Source: Leptospira bourretii (GTDB lineage Bacteria; Spirochaetota; Leptospiria; Leptospirales; Leptospiraceae). Taken from it: DNA of 64,000 bases. This document shows, one piece after another, positions 8,598 to 18,334 of the stretch (its first letter is position 1; every line of letters starts with the position of its first letter). The notes below the pieces were generated by a model that had not been told where the DNA came from, searched no databases, and saw nothing but the letters and a program-made list of their open reading frames with translations. Made by a program: the position numbers and the translations under genes. The stretch is from NCBI RefSeq assembly GCF_004770145.1, contig NZ_RQFW01000024.1:62001-126000 (forward strand), written 5' to 3'.

Positions 8598-9038
8598 TTA
8601 TCTGAACGCCACAACTGCACAAGCACGTGCATATTCTTTGTATTCTACATTTGCTCTGTGTTCGAATTTTGTAATCCCGTGTTGACGGAAAGCTTCACTT
8701 GCTTTCTTTGCATGTGTGGATGCTTCACAAAAGTTTCCCGCCTTTGAGTGGGCTTGGCTTGCAAGGTATTGGATGGAAGCAAAACTTTTGTGTTCGCTCA
8801 TTCCAATCGCCTCTCTAATTTTAATTGCTCTTGAATAATGACCTGAAGCTAAATCGAATTCTCCCATCCCCTCTTCTTCACTTGCAAGTTTCACAAGTTC
8901 ATTTGAGATTGCAGCGAGCGTTTCTTTATCATATTGGCTGATGAGGGAATCCAGGTCTTCGTTCATAAATGAAGACTCTCCAGCTGAAATGGAAGCGGTA
9001 AGTGCCAAAACTAGAATGGTTAGAATTGCCTTTTTCAT
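8598..9038 (-). CDS. Secreted TPR-like protein, 146 aa
   Basis: A clean signal peptide (MKKAILTILVLALTASISAG) is followed by about 120 alpha-helical residues. Two helix pairs resemble tetratricopeptide repeats: one around residues 60-80 (GEFDLASGHYSRAIKIREA) and one around residues 98-118 (GNFCEASTHAKKASEAF). It is presumably periplasmic and mediates protein binding. The ATG has the strong site GGAGGG. It is a single-gene transcript; the 307-bp region upstream (9039-9345) carries its promoter area, a hairpin and a tandem repeat. Confidence 0.75.
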   Translation of the reverse strand: MKKAILTILVLALTASISAGESSFMNEDLDSLISQYDKETLAAISNELVKLASEEEGMGEFDLASGHYSRAIKIREAIGMSEHKSFASIQYLASQAHSKAGNFCEASTHAKKASEAFRQHGITKFEHRANVEYKEYARACAVVAFR

Positions 9039-9124
9039 ATTCCCTCCGAACCAATGGTTCTCTTACATTAATGCAACTATCGTGCCAGACCGAAAACGGC
9101 CTAAATGCAAAGAGATTGGCAAAC

Positions 9125-9141
9125 AAAGGAGAATCCTTTGA
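9125..9141. other. 7-bp hairpin with 3-nt loop
   Basis: CAAAGGA-GAA-TCCTTTG is a perfect inverted repeat in the intergenic region upstream of the TPR-like gene. There is no adjacent T-run on either strand. It could be an operator or the stem of a 5' leader; function unknown. Confidence 0.35.
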
Positions 9142-9222
9142 GAGATTAGGAGTAAATTTGCTTAAAAAGTACGCAAAATGTTGATTCAGAAATAAATTGC
9201 CAAAGAATAGGGGGTGAGAGCA

Positions 9223-9354
9223 TGAAAAAGGAAAGTTATTTACCTTCGTGCGTTACTTTCCTTGGGAAGCGAGTTACTAAATTGAGAGTCTGAAAAAGGA
9301 AAGTCGCTCACCTTTGCGCATAGCTTTCCCTGGTGTAAGAGTTACTTATTTCAG
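9223..9354. repeat. Two tandem diverged copies of a 68-bp unit, each with a small hairpin
   Basis: Copy 1 (9223-9290) and copy 2 (9291-9354) both begin with the identical 14-mer TGAAAAAGGAAAGT and share the further order ACCTT-GCG-CTTTCC-TGG-GAGTTACT. Each contains GGAAAG....CTTTCC arms about 18 nt apart. Copy 2 runs into the last codons and stop of the penicillin-binding protein gene. The arms stay complementary while the loops differ, which hints at selection for structure. It may be a 3' processing or termination element or a small repeat family. Confidence 0.6.
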
Positions 9355-11763
9355 TTCATCGTCGGAAATTTCTAGCTCTCTTTGCAGGAAGTCAGTAAGA
9401 TCCATCGAACGGTAGTGATCACGGTCCCCATCACACTGCCTCCCACCTGGTACAGCCAGAGTGCGACCTGCAATGGTAATTGGTTTTAAAAATAAATTCC
9501 CAGTCAAAGGGCAGTTGGGCCCAGGAGAAAGTCCATTAAAGGCACAAGTGGCACCTTTGACCACATCAGCCGGAATTTCTTCTGCTTTTCCATTTGGATA
9601 GAATAGAGGATAAGGGCCTTCATTGTACCAACGAGAGTACATCTTTCCCCAAATAGGTGCAGCCACACCAGCGGCTGTGACACCCTTTCCGAGAGAAAGT
9701 GAGGATTTATCAAATCCCATCCAAACAATGGATGTGTATTTTGGATCAAAGCCCGCATACCAAACGTTGGTATAAGAGGAAGTAGATCCTGTTTTTCCAC
9801 CGGACTCGCCCTTGTAATTTCCTTTGTCTGCGGCTCGAAGGGCTTGGGTAGGTGTTCCCCCCATAGCAACACCAATTAACATCTGTTTAATGATATAGGC
9901 TGTAGCTTCTGGAATGATTTGGATCGTACCGTTTTTTGCTTCTTCTGCAAGAGTCTCTTGGACTTCTTTTTCTTTATTATAAACAACAGAACCACTTTGG
10001 TTTAGCACATAACGAACACTAAATGGGATTACATCTTTTCCTTTATTTGCTAAAATAGAATATCCCAAGGCCATTTCATAAGGAGTTAACTCTGCAACTC
10101 CCAGCGCTAATGCAGGGCCTGTAGGAAACCTGGATTTATTTGCTTTGGTAACTTTGGACGCAAAATCAATGACAGCATCGGTTCCAGTTCTCATTAGGAC
10201 CTGAACAGAAACAATATTCAGAGATAAAGACAAAGCACGAGATAACGGAACCATTCCTCTAAAATCACCAGAAATGTCCTGTGGAGAATAACCTTCTCCT
10301 TCTTCGGTGATAGTTGTTAAAGGAGCATCCATAATTCCAGTTCCAGAACCGACAGCTCTGTTTTGAATTGCGGCAGCATAAACAAATGGTTTGAATGCAG
10401 AACCAGTTTGGCGTCTCGCTTGCATGGCACGGTTAAATTGATTTTTTGGGGAAAATCTGGAACCACCCACCATTGTTTGGATATATCCAGTTTGGTGGTC
10501 AATTGTGACGATAGCACCTTCGACGTGTAAGTTGGAAGAAAATACAAGAGAAGATCTTTGAAATTCTTTGACTGCAGAACTTTCATTTTCAGAAGGAGTG
10601 AAATCGGTCAAAAGTTCTAAGGCTGGTGCCATTTCTTTTTCTAAATGAAGTCGGAATACTTGTCTATCATCCAAACTAGTAACGTAAGGAACACCCACTG
10701 GAAAAATAGAACCGAATAAATTATACAAAGAAACAAGGCCTCGGTCGGCCCTTCCCACATAACGGAAGTTTGCACCAAAGGCATATTTATCTTGTTCAAT
10801 AAGACCCTTTCTCAGCTCTTCTTCTGCAATCTCTTGTTTTCTGACATCAAGAGTTGTATAAACTCGTAGTCCGCCAGTGTATAAGGCCTCTTCCCCAAGT
10901 TCTTTCTCTAAAATTTGTCTTACCCACTCCGTAAAATAGGGAGCTCTATTGAGTTTTGCTCCCCAAGTAGAGCGAGATGGTGATTGAGTGATGACAACGG
11001 GCCAATACCTTTCCCAAAAATCATCATGGATTTTTTGAACTTGGTCTTTTGGGATAAAACCATTTTTTGCCATCAGCCCTAATACCACAAGGTGAGCTTG
11101 TTTTGCTTCTTTTGGATTTTTGAATGGGGAATAAGTAACAGGAGCCTTAGGAAGTCTCGCAAGCATAGCAGCCTCTGCAATGCTTAAATCTCTGACATCT
11201 TTTTGAAAATACACATTGGCTGCCGAAGATAAACCAGTAGTTCCATGGCCTAAATAAATTAAATTAAAATAGATTTCTAAGATTTCTTCTTTAGTGTATT
11301 CTTGTTCAATTTGTAAGGTGAGGAGAGCTTCTAAGAATTTTCGACCAAATGTCTTTTTTCTTTGCTGTAAAATTGTTTTTGCTAATTGTTGGGTAAGGGT
11401 AGATCCACCTTGTACAATTCGTCCAGCAAAAACGTTTTTGATGGCAGCACGAACGATGGCTAAAAAATCAATTCCAAAGTGATTAAAAAAGTTATCATCT
11501 TCTACTGATAAAAAAGCATGAATGACATGAGGTGGAATGTCACTATATTTTAGTAATTCTTGTTTATGGCGATATAGTTCTGCGAACAATACTCCATTCG
11601 AATCATAAAGTTTAGTGGGAGTTGTAGGTTGGTATGATGCCAACTTTTGTAACTCCTTTCCTTTATTTACTTCAGAAAGAATGTATCCAAAAAAGAATCC
11701 GCCAAGGAGCGCAATGGTAAAGAAAGTTGTGATTGTGATTCGAAGTGTTTTTTCTTTGTTCAT
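9346..11763 (-). CDS. mrcA: Class A penicillin-binding protein (PBP1a type)
   Basis: Bifunctional peptidoglycan synthase of 805 residues anchored by one N-terminal transmembrane helix (about residues 8-30). The glycosyltransferase (GT51) domain has its catalytic Glu in [12 protein letters not shown] (E88) and the [12 protein letters not shown] motif. The transpeptidase domain shows the nucleophile motif TGSAFKP (S455), an SLN motif (SLSLNIVS) and KTGSTSSY. It lies 4 bp downstream of the metallo-hydrolase gene, so the two are co-transcribed. The gene ends inside the second unit of the 68-bp tandem repeat. Confidence 0.95.
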   Translation of the reverse strand: MNKEKTLRITITTFFTIALLGGFFFGYILSEVNKGKELQKLASYQPTTPTKLYDSNGVLFAELYRHKQELLKYSDIPPHVIHAFLSVEDDNFFNHFGIDFLAIVRAAIKNVFAGRIVQGGSTLTQQLAKTILQQRKKTFGRKFLEALLTLQIEQEYTKEEILEIYFNLIYLGHGTTGLSSAANVYFQKDVRDLSIAEAAMLARLPKAPVTYSPFKNPKEAKQAHLVVLGLMAKNGFIPKDQVQKIHDDFWERYWPVVITQSPSRSTWGAKLNRAPYFTEWVRQILEKELGEEALYTGGLRVYTTLDVRKQEIAEEELRKGLIEQDKYAFGANFRYVGRADRGLVSLYNLFGSIFPVGVPYVTSLDDRQVFRLHLEKEMAPALELLTDFTPSENESSAVKEFQRSSLVFSSNLHVEGAIVTIDHQTGYIQTMVGGSRFSPKNQFNRAMQARRQTGSAFKPFVYAAAIQNRAVGSGTGIMDAPLTTITEEGEGYSPQDISGDFRGMVPLSRALSLSLNIVSVQVLMRTGTDAVIDFASKVTKANKSRFPTGPALALGVAELTPYEMALGYSILANKGKDVIPFSVRYVLNQSGSVVYNKEKEVQETLAEEAKNGTIQIIPEATAYIIKQMLIGVAMGGTPTQALRAADKGNYKGESGGKTGSTSSYTNVWYAGFDPKYTSIVWMGFDKSSLSLGKGVTAAGVAAPIWGKMYSRWYNEGPYPLFYPNGKAEEIPADVVKGATCAFNGLSPGPNCPLTGNLFLKPITIAGRTLAVPGGRQCDGDRDHYRSMDLTDFLQRELEISDDELK

Positions 11764-11767
11764 GGTA

Positions 11768-12760
11768 TTATAGGTGGAAGCGTAAACCTTCCCGTGCTAA
11801 ATGAATTTTTAATTTTTTTTCGCCTAACTGTTCTTTGTGGAGTTTGGCATCATTATATATTTCGTAAATTTTTTCATCTGAATAACTTGGTTCATGATGG
11901 GTGAGTACTAAGTTTTTTACCCGCCAGGATGTTGCACAGTTCACGGACATTGTATAAGCGGTGTGACCCCAATCGAACTTGGAAAAAGATTCATCTAAGG
12001 TATATTGGGTATCTAAAATAAGTAAATCAGCATCTGCAAAGAACGGATGAGATTCATGGATTAAATCCATATCTGCTCCTGTAAATTCCGCATCCGTAGC
12101 AAAAATAAAAATTTTACCAGCTCTATTGGTAAACTTATACGCAAAAGATCCTCCCGGATGTTTTAACGGATAACATTCCACCTTCATCCCAGATCCAAAT
12201 TCTAAAACATCGCCAGGAAAGAAGAGTTTGAAATCTTTCGCTGATCCCGTTCCATCCAAAGGAACTGGAAAAAACTCAGGTTCTTGTTGTTTTTGCAAAC
12301 GAGATTCTAGGTCGGAATAAGGGGAATAAAAATTCAGGAGGAAGTCAGGGAAGTAAATGGGTTTAAAAAAAGGAAGCCCTTGGATATGATCCCAGTGGGT
12401 GTGCGTGATAAAGAAAGAGACTGTCCTTTTTAATTTGTTGGAAAGATAATCGGAGACAAGTTCATCTCCTAAATTCCGAAGCCCAGTTCCCATATCCAGA
12501 ATAAAAATTTCTCCGTCATCATCGGTGACGGAAACGCAAGTTGTGTCAGATCCTGTGACAAATTTAAGATGATACGGGAGGTCTTGCCAGAATTCATCGG
12601 CCGAAACACCAGCCCCCGATTGCCGATAGAGGTCCAGAATATCGATAATTTTTTTGCGGTAGTCTTGGTTTCGGAGGGGGCTCGCAATGGAGCCGCGGAC
12701 TCCGTAGAGTTGCACAATCACTTCCTCGATGCTAGGAAATCGACTTTCCTTGTCACTCAA
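11768..12760 (-). CDS. MBL-fold metallo-hydrolase (phosphodiesterase/RNase Z-like)
   Basis: Zinc-dependent hydrolase of 330 residues, predicted cytoplasmic with no signal peptide. Metal ligands are visible in THTHWDH, in the His of LKHPGG, in the Asp of FATDAEF and in the His pair LTHHEP. The pattern fits the cyclic-phosphodiesterase/arylsulfatase-like branch of the superfamily, not the antibiotic-hydrolysing B1-B3 groups. The start is TTG at 12760; no ATG is available and an AAGG lies upstream. It is co-transcribed with the PBP, though no functional link is established. Its start codon is only 19 bp from that of the divergent rhomboid gene. Confidence 0.85.
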   Translation of the reverse strand: MSDKESRFPSIEEVIVQLYGVRGSIASPLRNQDYRKKIIDILDLYRQSGAGVSADEFWQDLPYHLKFVTGSDTTCVSVTDDDGEIFILDMGTGLRNLGDELVSDYLSNKLKRTVSFFITHTHWDHIQGLPFFKPIYFPDFLLNFYSPYSDLESRLQKQQEPEFFPVPLDGTGSAKDFKLFFPGDVLEFGSGMKVECYPLKHPGGSFAYKFTNRAGKIFIFATDAEFTGADMDLIHESHPFFADADLLILDTQYTLDESFSKFDWGHTAYTMSVNCATSWRVKNLVLTHHEPSYSDEKIYEIYNDAKLHKEQLGEKKLKIHLAREGLRFHL

Positions 12761-12779
12761 GATTTGCGACCTTGAATTT

Positions 12780-13604
12780 ATGGCCTCTCGTTACCCAGGA
12801 TATGAACTCCGATTTGGACCCCCTATGGTTCCCGTTGTACGCACTCTCATCATCATCAACGCAGTATTATTCCTTCTGCAGATGATAACGAAACTGGCTT
12901 TCCATTCACCCATTCTAGAACTTTATTTCGGCCTTACCCCGGAACTGGTTTTTACGGGTTGGGTCTGGCAACTCCTCAGTTATGCCTTCCTCCACGGGAG
13001 TTTTTTACACATCCTTTTCAATATGCTGAGCCTTTGGATGTTTGGTTCAGAACTTGCGGAGATTTGGGGGGAACGTGCCTTTTTAAAATTCTATCTTTTC
13101 ACTGCATTTTTAGGTGGGGTTGGAACCATGGTTGCCCATTTTTTTGGCATTCCGCAAGGGCTCGTGGTCGGGGCAAGTGCGAGTATCTATGGATTACTCG
13201 TTGCCTACGCGATGACTTGGCCAAACCGCGAACTTCTTGTTTTTCTGATTTTTCCCATGCGAGCCAAGTACTTTGTTATGATTGTTATGCTGATGGTACT
13301 ATTTGCGCAAGGGGAAAGAGTGGCCCATTTTGCTCATTTAGGGGGAGCCATTGGAGGTTTTTTCTTAATGAAAATTTACACTGGCTGGAAAAAGAAAGCG
13401 GGGAACCTTCCGACTTGGTCTCTATCACGGTATCTACAAAAACGTAGGTTTATCCGGTACCAGGAAGAAATGGCAAAAAGAGAAAATGCAAAAACCAAAG
13501 TGGATGAACTTCTCGAAAAAATTTCCAAAAATGGAATGGATTCCCTTTCTCGAAGCGAACGAAAGTTTTTAAACGAAGCCTCACAGAAATATTTTAACGA
13601 GTGA
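12780..13604 (+). CDS. Rhomboid-family intramembrane serine protease
   Basis: Six-helix membrane protease core of about 200 residues. The catalytic Ser is in VVGASASIYG (S133) and the partner His in HFAHLGGAIGGF (H186). The HILFNMLSLWMFG helix carries the oxyanion Asn. The C-terminal ~75 residues form a charged cytoplasmic tail. The ATG at 12780 gives a protein of normal rhomboid length. Its stop overlaps the GTG start of the lipoate ligase (GTGA), so it heads a rhomboid/lplA/glyA operon. Confidence 0.93.
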   Translation: MASRYPGYELRFGPPMVPVVRTLIIINAVLFLLQMITKLAFHSPILELYFGLTPELVFTGWVWQLLSYAFLHGSFLHILFNMLSLWMFGSELAEIWGERAFLKFYLFTAFLGGVGTMVAHFFGIPQGLVVGASASIYGLLVAYAMTWPNRELLVFLIFPMRAKYFVMIVMLMVLFAQGERVAHFAHLGGAIGGFFLMKIYTGWKKKAGNLPTWSLSRYLQKRRFIRYQEEMAKRENAKTKVDELLEKISKNGMDSLSRSERKFLNEASQKYFNE

Positions 13605-14473
13605 ATTCCAAGAAAGTATTCTATTTTCCAGAAATTCCCCCTAGATCACCTTACTATAATTTGGCGATTGAAGAAGCCATCGCACTAAAATTAGTTTCCG
13701 AAGGAATTACGGCAGGGGTCAGACTTTGGAAAAATCCAGATTCCATCATTTTAGGCCTTTCGGAAAATCCGTTTCGTAACATCAAAGAAGAAGTGGTGGC
13801 AAAATACGAAAACGTTGCCCGAAATGTTGGTTTTTTCAAAAAACCAAAACCTAATTTTTGTTATATTGCAAGACGGGCCTCAGGTGGGGGAACTGTCTTT
13901 CACTCACTTTCTGGAAACATCAATTATTCTCTTTATTTTAATTTGGATGAAAGAAAGGATCTTTTTCCTGTTAAAGATTCCTATGATATCCTCCTTGGGA
14001 TTGTGGCAAAATCTTTGGGAAGACAAAACATCCAATGTTTTCCTAAGGGTAAGTCCGATTTAGTTTTAGAAAAAAATGGAATCTTTAAAAAGATTTCAGG
14101 AAACGCTCAGTTTCGAAAACGGAATTGTATTGTCCAACATGGGACACTCATTTTGGAAGATCAGTTAATTGAACGAGTGGCAGAAGTCCTCCACCACCCT
14201 CCCGAAGAACCCGACTATCGCAAAGAAAGAAGCCATAAGGAATTTCTTACCTCCCTCCCCGATTTTTTTTCCGAGAAGATTTGGGTAAAAGATCTCGTTC
14301 GAGAAGTTTTTTCTTACTTAGGAGAAAAAGAACCAGAGGATTTTTCAAAAATTTCCTTCTTTGGTCCCGACTTTTCTACTTTTCGGAAACACGTGCTCCA
14401 AGAATCTGAATCTATTCGCAAGAAGAAATACCAAAATCCAGAATACACACTTCATAGAGAAATTCCAACATGA
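13601..14473 (+). CDS. lplA: Lipoate-protein ligase A family protein
   Basis: Transfers lipoate (or octanoate) to lipoyl domains of 2-oxoacid dehydrogenases and GcvH. The 290 residues include [21 protein letters not shown], the lipoate/adenylate-binding loop, and KKISGNAQ with the conserved Lys. The start is GTG, overlapping the rhomboid stop by 4 bp, and the stop overlaps glyA by 4 bp, so all three are translationally coupled. Placement next to glyA fits one-carbon and glycine metabolism, since the glycine cleavage H protein is lipoylated. Confidence 0.9.
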   Translation: MNSKKVFYFPEIPPRSPYYNLAIEEAIALKLVSEGITAGVRLWKNPDSIILGLSENPFRNIKEEVVAKYENVARNVGFFKKPKPNFCYIARRASGGGTVFHSLSGNINYSLYFNLDERKDLFPVKDSYDILLGIVAKSLGRQNIQCFPKGKSDLVLEKNGIFKKISGNAQFRKRNCIVQHGTLILEDQLIERVAEVLHHPPEEPDYRKERSHKEFLTSLPDFFSEKIWVKDLVREVFSYLGEKEPEDFSKISFFGPDFSTFRKHVLQESESIRKKKYQNPEYTLHREIPT

Positions 14474-15720
14474 GTTATTTAGAAAAACAAGATCCAGAAG
14501 TTTACGCCGCATTAAAAAAAGAAGACGAACGCCAAGAACATTCCCTAGAAATGATTGCTAGTGAAAACTTTGTTTCTCGTCCTGTGCTCGAAGCTTATCA
14601 CTCCACTCTAACAAATAAGTATGCGGAAGGGTATCCTGGAAAACGTTACTACAACGGTTGCGAAAACGCAGACAAGATAGAACAACTCGCCATCGAACGA
14701 GCAAAAAAAATGTTCGGTGCAGAATATGCGAATGTGCAACCACATAGCGGTGCACAGGCGAATATGGCAGTGTTTCTTGCAACTCTCGAACCAGGGGACA
14801 GTTTCCTTGGAATGAATTTGGCCCATGGTGGTCACCTAACACATGGTAGTGCCGTAAATATCAGCGGAAAGTATTTTAAACCAATCCCTTACGGTGTGGA
14901 TGAAAAAACAGAAACCATCAACTACGATGAAGTGGCAAAACTTGCCAAAGAACACAAACCAAAACTAATTGTTGTGGGTGCATCCGCTTATCCACGCACC
15001 ATTGATTTTAACAAGTTCCGTGAAATTGCAAATGGCATTGGGGCCAAAATTATGGCCGATATTGCGCATATCTCAGGTCTTGTAGTTGCCGGAGAACACC
15101 CAAGTCCCATTGGCGTTTGTGATTTTGTCACAACAACCACTCATAAAACTTTACGTGGACCAAGAGGAGGACTCATCCTTTCTTCCTCTGAACATGAAAA
15201 GATTTTAAACTCAAGAGTGTTTCCCGGAATCCAAGGTGGACCACTGATGCACGTGATTGCAGCGAAAGCCGTTGCCTTTGGGGAAGCACTTGAACCAGAT
15301 TACAAAACTTACATCAAACAAGTCGTAAAGAATGCAAAAGTCCTGGCAGATACATTCCAAAAACGTGGTTTTCGTGTGGTGTCTGGTGGAACAGACAACC
15401 ATATTGTTCTTCTTGATGTATCTGTCAAAGGTCTCACAGGAAACGATGCTGCCAATGGACTGGACCATGTGGGAGTGACGGTCAATAAAAACGCCATTCC
15501 TTTTGATAAAAATCCACCGGCAGTAGCTTCTGGGATTCGACTCGGAACACCTGCTCTGACCACTCGCGGCCTAAAAGAAAAAGAAATTGAAGCCGTAGGA
15601 AATCTAATCTGTGATTATCTAGATCATTTTGGTGATTCTACTTGGGAATCCAAAGTCAAAGCAGGAGTGAAAGAAATCACTTCAGCTTTCCCAATGACAA
15701 ACTTCCGATTAGAAGACTAA
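14470..15720 (+). CDS. glyA: Serine hydroxymethyltransferase
   Basis: PLP enzyme interconverting serine and glycine while charging tetrahydrofolate with a one-carbon unit. The 416-residue length is standard. Landmarks are ASENFVS near the N-terminus, [11 protein letters not shown], the PLP-lysine motif [14 protein letters not shown] and the late [14 protein letters not shown]. It is the last gene of the rhomboid/lplA/glyA operon. Its TAA stop overlaps the stop of the converging NRDE gene. Confidence 0.98.
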   Translation: MSYLEKQDPEVYAALKKEDERQEHSLEMIASENFVSRPVLEAYHSTLTNKYAEGYPGKRYYNGCENADKIEQLAIERAKKMFGAEYANVQPHSGAQANMAVFLATLEPGDSFLGMNLAHGGHLTHGSAVNISGKYFKPIPYGVDEKTETINYDEVAKLAKEHKPKLIVVGASAYPRTIDFNKFREIANGIGAKIMADIAHISGLVVAGEHPSPIGVCDFVTTTTHKTLRGPRGGLILSSSEHEKILNSRVFPGIQGGPLMHVIAAKAVAFGEALEPDYKTYIKQVVKNAKVLADTFQKRGFRVVSGGTDNHIVLLDVSVKGLTGNDAANGLDHVGVTVNKNAIPFDKNPPAVASGIRLGTPALTTRGLKEKEIEAVGNLICDYLDHFGDSTWESKVKAGVKEITSAFPMTNFRLED

Positions 15721-16523
15721 CTCTCGCTAAACGCTAAAAACTCTCTCCGTTCCGAATATTCATTAGAAAGCGGATCGGGGAAGGTTCTTTCCACAACCTC
15801 CACTCCATTTTTACCATAAAATAAAATTGTAGAAGCACGGGTTCCGTAACCTGGAACACGAATACGAATGGATGATAAATATCTTTCCCGTTCCAATCCA
15901 ATCCCTGTGTCAGGGAGAAGAGAGTCTTCTTTTACAATTTCAGCATCAGAAAGTAACCGAAAGAACTCTAACGTAACAAGAGAAAGCCAATTGTCATTAT
16001 TCATGGGAATGGAATCAAACACCTGTTTCACGTTCGCCTTTAGTTTTGCCGTTTTGGGCCAAACGGTATTCCAACTTGCGTTACTCACCGCATGAAAACC
16101 TGGTTCCAATTCCGATTCTTGTAATGGATCACCGCCCACATAGTGTGCTTCTTTGCCATCATATACAAATAAATTAAAACCTTCAAACTCACTCGCATGG
16201 GAGGAAACTTCTGTCCGGTAATCTCGAGAAGAAAGATCCTTGGGTGATAATAAAAAATCTAATACAAGTTTGCCTCTTGATTTTGGATGTGGAAGCAAAG
16301 GTTTTCGAAAATTTCTGACATTGGTAAGAAAGGAAACCTTACGAGAATTGTTTGCACCAAGCCACGTGCCCCCTGCTTTTAGATCCTTTCCTGCAATGAT
16401 TTTTGGACTCGTATCCCACAAGTGAAGGGATTCCGTTGGTCTTTCAAAAAACTCATCTCTATTGGAAACAATGACAAGAGGGTAATCTGGATGGACCCTA
16501 TATGCGATCACAACTAAGCACAT
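15717..16523 (-). CDS. NRDE (TANGO2-like) family protein
   Basis: A 268-residue protein with the family's N-terminal signature: [12 protein letters not shown], then [12 protein letters not shown], then [15 protein letters not shown]. The conserved second-residue Cys is present. The biochemical role of the family is unsettled; eukaryotic TANGO2 has been linked to lipid and Golgi homeostasis. Predicted cytosolic. It converges on glyA with overlapping stops. Confidence 0.88.
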   Translation of the reverse strand: MCLVVIAYRVHPDYPLVIVSNRDEFFERPTESLHLWDTSPKIIAGKDLKAGGTWLGANNSRKVSFLTNVRNFRKPLLPHPKSRGKLVLDFLLSPKDLSSRDYRTEVSSHASEFEGFNLFVYDGKEAHYVGGDPLQESELEPGFHAVSNASWNTVWPKTAKLKANVKQVFDSIPMNNDNWLSLVTLEFFRLLSDAEIVKEDSLLPDTGIGLERERYLSSIRIRVPGYGTRASTILFYGKNGVEVVERTFPDPLSNEYSERREFLAFSES

Positions 16524-16627
16524 CTACTGTAAAAAAACGAAAAAAGGTGGCAAAAGAAAGCGAAAAACCTGGGAAATATTTAGATTGAACGCCAAAAACC
16601 ATATAAAATCATGAATTGCAGTACATT

Positions 16628-17239
16628 ATGAAAGCATTGGAAGCCATAAAAGCCGTCTCTATTTTCCAGGAATCCGTTCTGGATTGGCATAAAAAAGAAG
16701 CCCCTCATCCAAACCCTTACCCAGAAGGGAGTCTCGAATCCACTCTCTACCAAAAAAACCATATTGATACCATCCAATGGCATATTGAAGATGAAATCCG
16801 AAGGCCGGACATAGCTTTGGAAGATGTAGTGGCTCTCAAACGAAAGATCGACAAACTCAACCAAGACAGAACCGATATGGTGGAAAAACTTGACGACTTT
16901 GTCATTGAGATGTTTCGTTCGGTCACTCCCAAACCAGATGCAAAACTAAACTCGGAATCACCAGCTTGGTTACTCGATCGAATGAGTATTTTGGAACTGA
17001 AGATCTACCATATGGAAGAACAAGTTTCCAGAAAAGATGCGTCTGCCTCAAAAGAACATATTGCCAAGTGCCAAGCAAAACTCGATATTCTCCTAGACCA
17101 AAGAGAAGATCTCAAAAAATGTTTGGACGAACTTTTTTCCGACTACGCACAAGGAATCAAAAGAGTAAAAGTTTATCGTCAAATGAAGATGTACAATGAT
17201 CAAAATTTAAATCCATCATTGTATAAGAATCAAAAATGA
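16628..17239 (+). CDS. DUF4254-domain protein
   Basis: A 203-residue all-helical protein. The segment IDTIQWHIEDEIRRPD and the long charged helices that follow fit DUF4254. As I recall, this domain occurs beside lipopolysaccharide glycosyltransferases in Leptospira and Bacteroidetes. The ATG at 16628 is chosen over a TTG four codons earlier. Its stop overlaps the start of the GT9 gene (ATGA), so the two proteins are probably made together and may act in the same glycan step. Function unknown. Confidence 0.72.
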   Translation: MKALEAIKAVSIFQESVLDWHKKEAPHPNPYPEGSLESTLYQKNHIDTIQWHIEDEIRRPDIALEDVVALKRKIDKLNQDRTDMVEKLDDFVIEMFRSVTPKPDAKLNSESPAWLLDRMSILELKIYHMEEQVSRKDASASKEHIAKCQAKLDILLDQREDLKKCLDELFSDYAQGIKRVKVYRQMKMYNDQNLNPSLYKNQK

Positions 17240-18294
17240 CAAACCTCTTAGTATTACGATTTTCGGCGATGGGAGATGTGGCTTTGATGACCCCAGCTCT
17301 CATTGCTATTGCAGCCAAATATTCTAATATTCAGCTGACAGTTGTTACAAGAGGAAACTTCGCACCATTTTTCTACAATATCCCAAATCTCAATGTTTTA
17401 GGAATTAATCTAAAAAAATACAAAGGAATTTTAGGTCTCTGGCGGATGTATCGTGATATCGCCAAATTGGGTCCATTCGGTCATGTGATTGATTTACATG
17501 GTTCTGTCCGTTCCAGGTTTATTGCTTTTTTGTTTCGAAGCCAAGGTGTCCCCTATTCTAAAATCATCAAAGGTCGTAGGGAAAAGTTAGCACAAACTAG
17601 ACGTTATAATAAAAAATTAAATCAACTCCCACATACCGTAGAACGTTATTTAAATGTTTTTCGCAAAGCAGGATTTGATGCACCCATTCGAAAAGGCCCA
17701 TGGCTCAATGTGGATGGAGAATCCAAAGTGTATGCTCGTGATTTTTTTAAATCCATTGGTATTGATAAAAAAGAAGGACAATGGTTTGGATTTGCGCCAT
17801 TTGCCGGACACGAACTCAAAGAATGGAGTTTTGAAAAATGCAAACGCCTAGTCGAAGTTTTACTCGATGAATTTCCAGATTGTAACGTATTTCTGTTTGG
17901 TGGGAAAGATGAGGCAAAAGAACTAGAAATCCTTCGGAATGGTCATTCACGTGCTCACATTGTCCAAGGTGGAAATTTAGGAATCCGTGGGGAACTTGGG
18001 ATTATGGATAGGTTAGATGTTATGATTGGAATGGATAGTTCCAACGTTCATATTGCAGCCCTTCTCAAAAAACCGGTGATCGGAATCTATGGAACCACAC
18101 ACCCACTCTCAGGTTTTGGTCCCTTTGCCCAAGAAGATTCTGGTGTTTTACAGGTGGATCTACCTTGTCGTCCTTGTTCCATTTATGGAAATACCAAATG
18201 TTGGCGGGGAGACCATGCTTGTATGGAACTCATTGACCCACTTGATGTTGTTAGACGAATTCGACTCATTCAAAATGTAAATACACTTTGGTGA
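17236..18294 (+). CDS. Glycosyltransferase family 9 (heptosyltransferase-like)
   Basis: Predicted cytoplasmic-face glycosyltransferase that would add a heptose-like sugar to LPS core. The 352 residues begin with the GT9 opening LLVLRFSAMGDVALMTPAL, have the mid-protein GFAPFAGHELKEW loop, and the nucleotide-sugar binding segment GMDSSNVHIAALLKKPVIGIYG near residue 260. Translationally coupled to the DUF4254 gene. An 8-bp hairpin includes its stop codon. Confidence 0.9.
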   Translation: MTNLLVLRFSAMGDVALMTPALIAIAAKYSNIQLTVVTRGNFAPFFYNIPNLNVLGINLKKYKGILGLWRMYRDIAKLGPFGHVIDLHGSVRSRFIAFLFRSQGVPYSKIIKGRREKLAQTRRYNKKLNQLPHTVERYLNVFRKAGFDAPIRKGPWLNVDGESKVYARDFFKSIGIDKKEGQWFGFAPFAGHELKEWSFEKCKRLVEVLLDEFPDCNVFLFGGKDEAKELEILRNGHSRAHIVQGGNLGIRGELGIMDRLDVMIGMDSSNVHIAALLKKPVIGIYGTTHPLSGFGPFAQEDSGVLQVDLPCRPCSIYGNTKCWRGDHACMELIDPLDVVRRIRLIQNVNTLW

Positions 18295-18311
18295 ATCGGT
18301 AAATCACCAAA
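18287..18311. other. 8-bp hairpin spanning a stop codon
   Basis: TTTGGTGA and TCACCAAA are perfect complements around a 9-nt loop, with the TGA stop of the GT9 gene at the end of the left arm. No T-run follows, so a simple terminator is not clear. It could act as a weak terminator or mRNA stabiliser before the next gene, whose ribosome binding site lies about 13 bp further on. Confidence 0.4.
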
Positions 18312-18334
18312 TTCGCAAATGATAGGAGACTTTT

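Noticed and set aside
9223..9354. Possible CRISPR-like repeats
   Set aside because: Only two units, adjacent without unique spacers, and no cas genes in the window.
11768..12760. Second beta-lactamase
   Set aside because: Motifs (THTHWDH, LKHPGG, ATDAEF) and the lack of a signal peptide fit cytoplasmic phosphodiesterase-like hydrolases.
12959..13447. Plus-strand 162-codon frame inside the rhomboid gene
   Set aside because: Shifted frame of a gene whose catalytic motifs are clear; the product is Cys/Phe-rich without family features.
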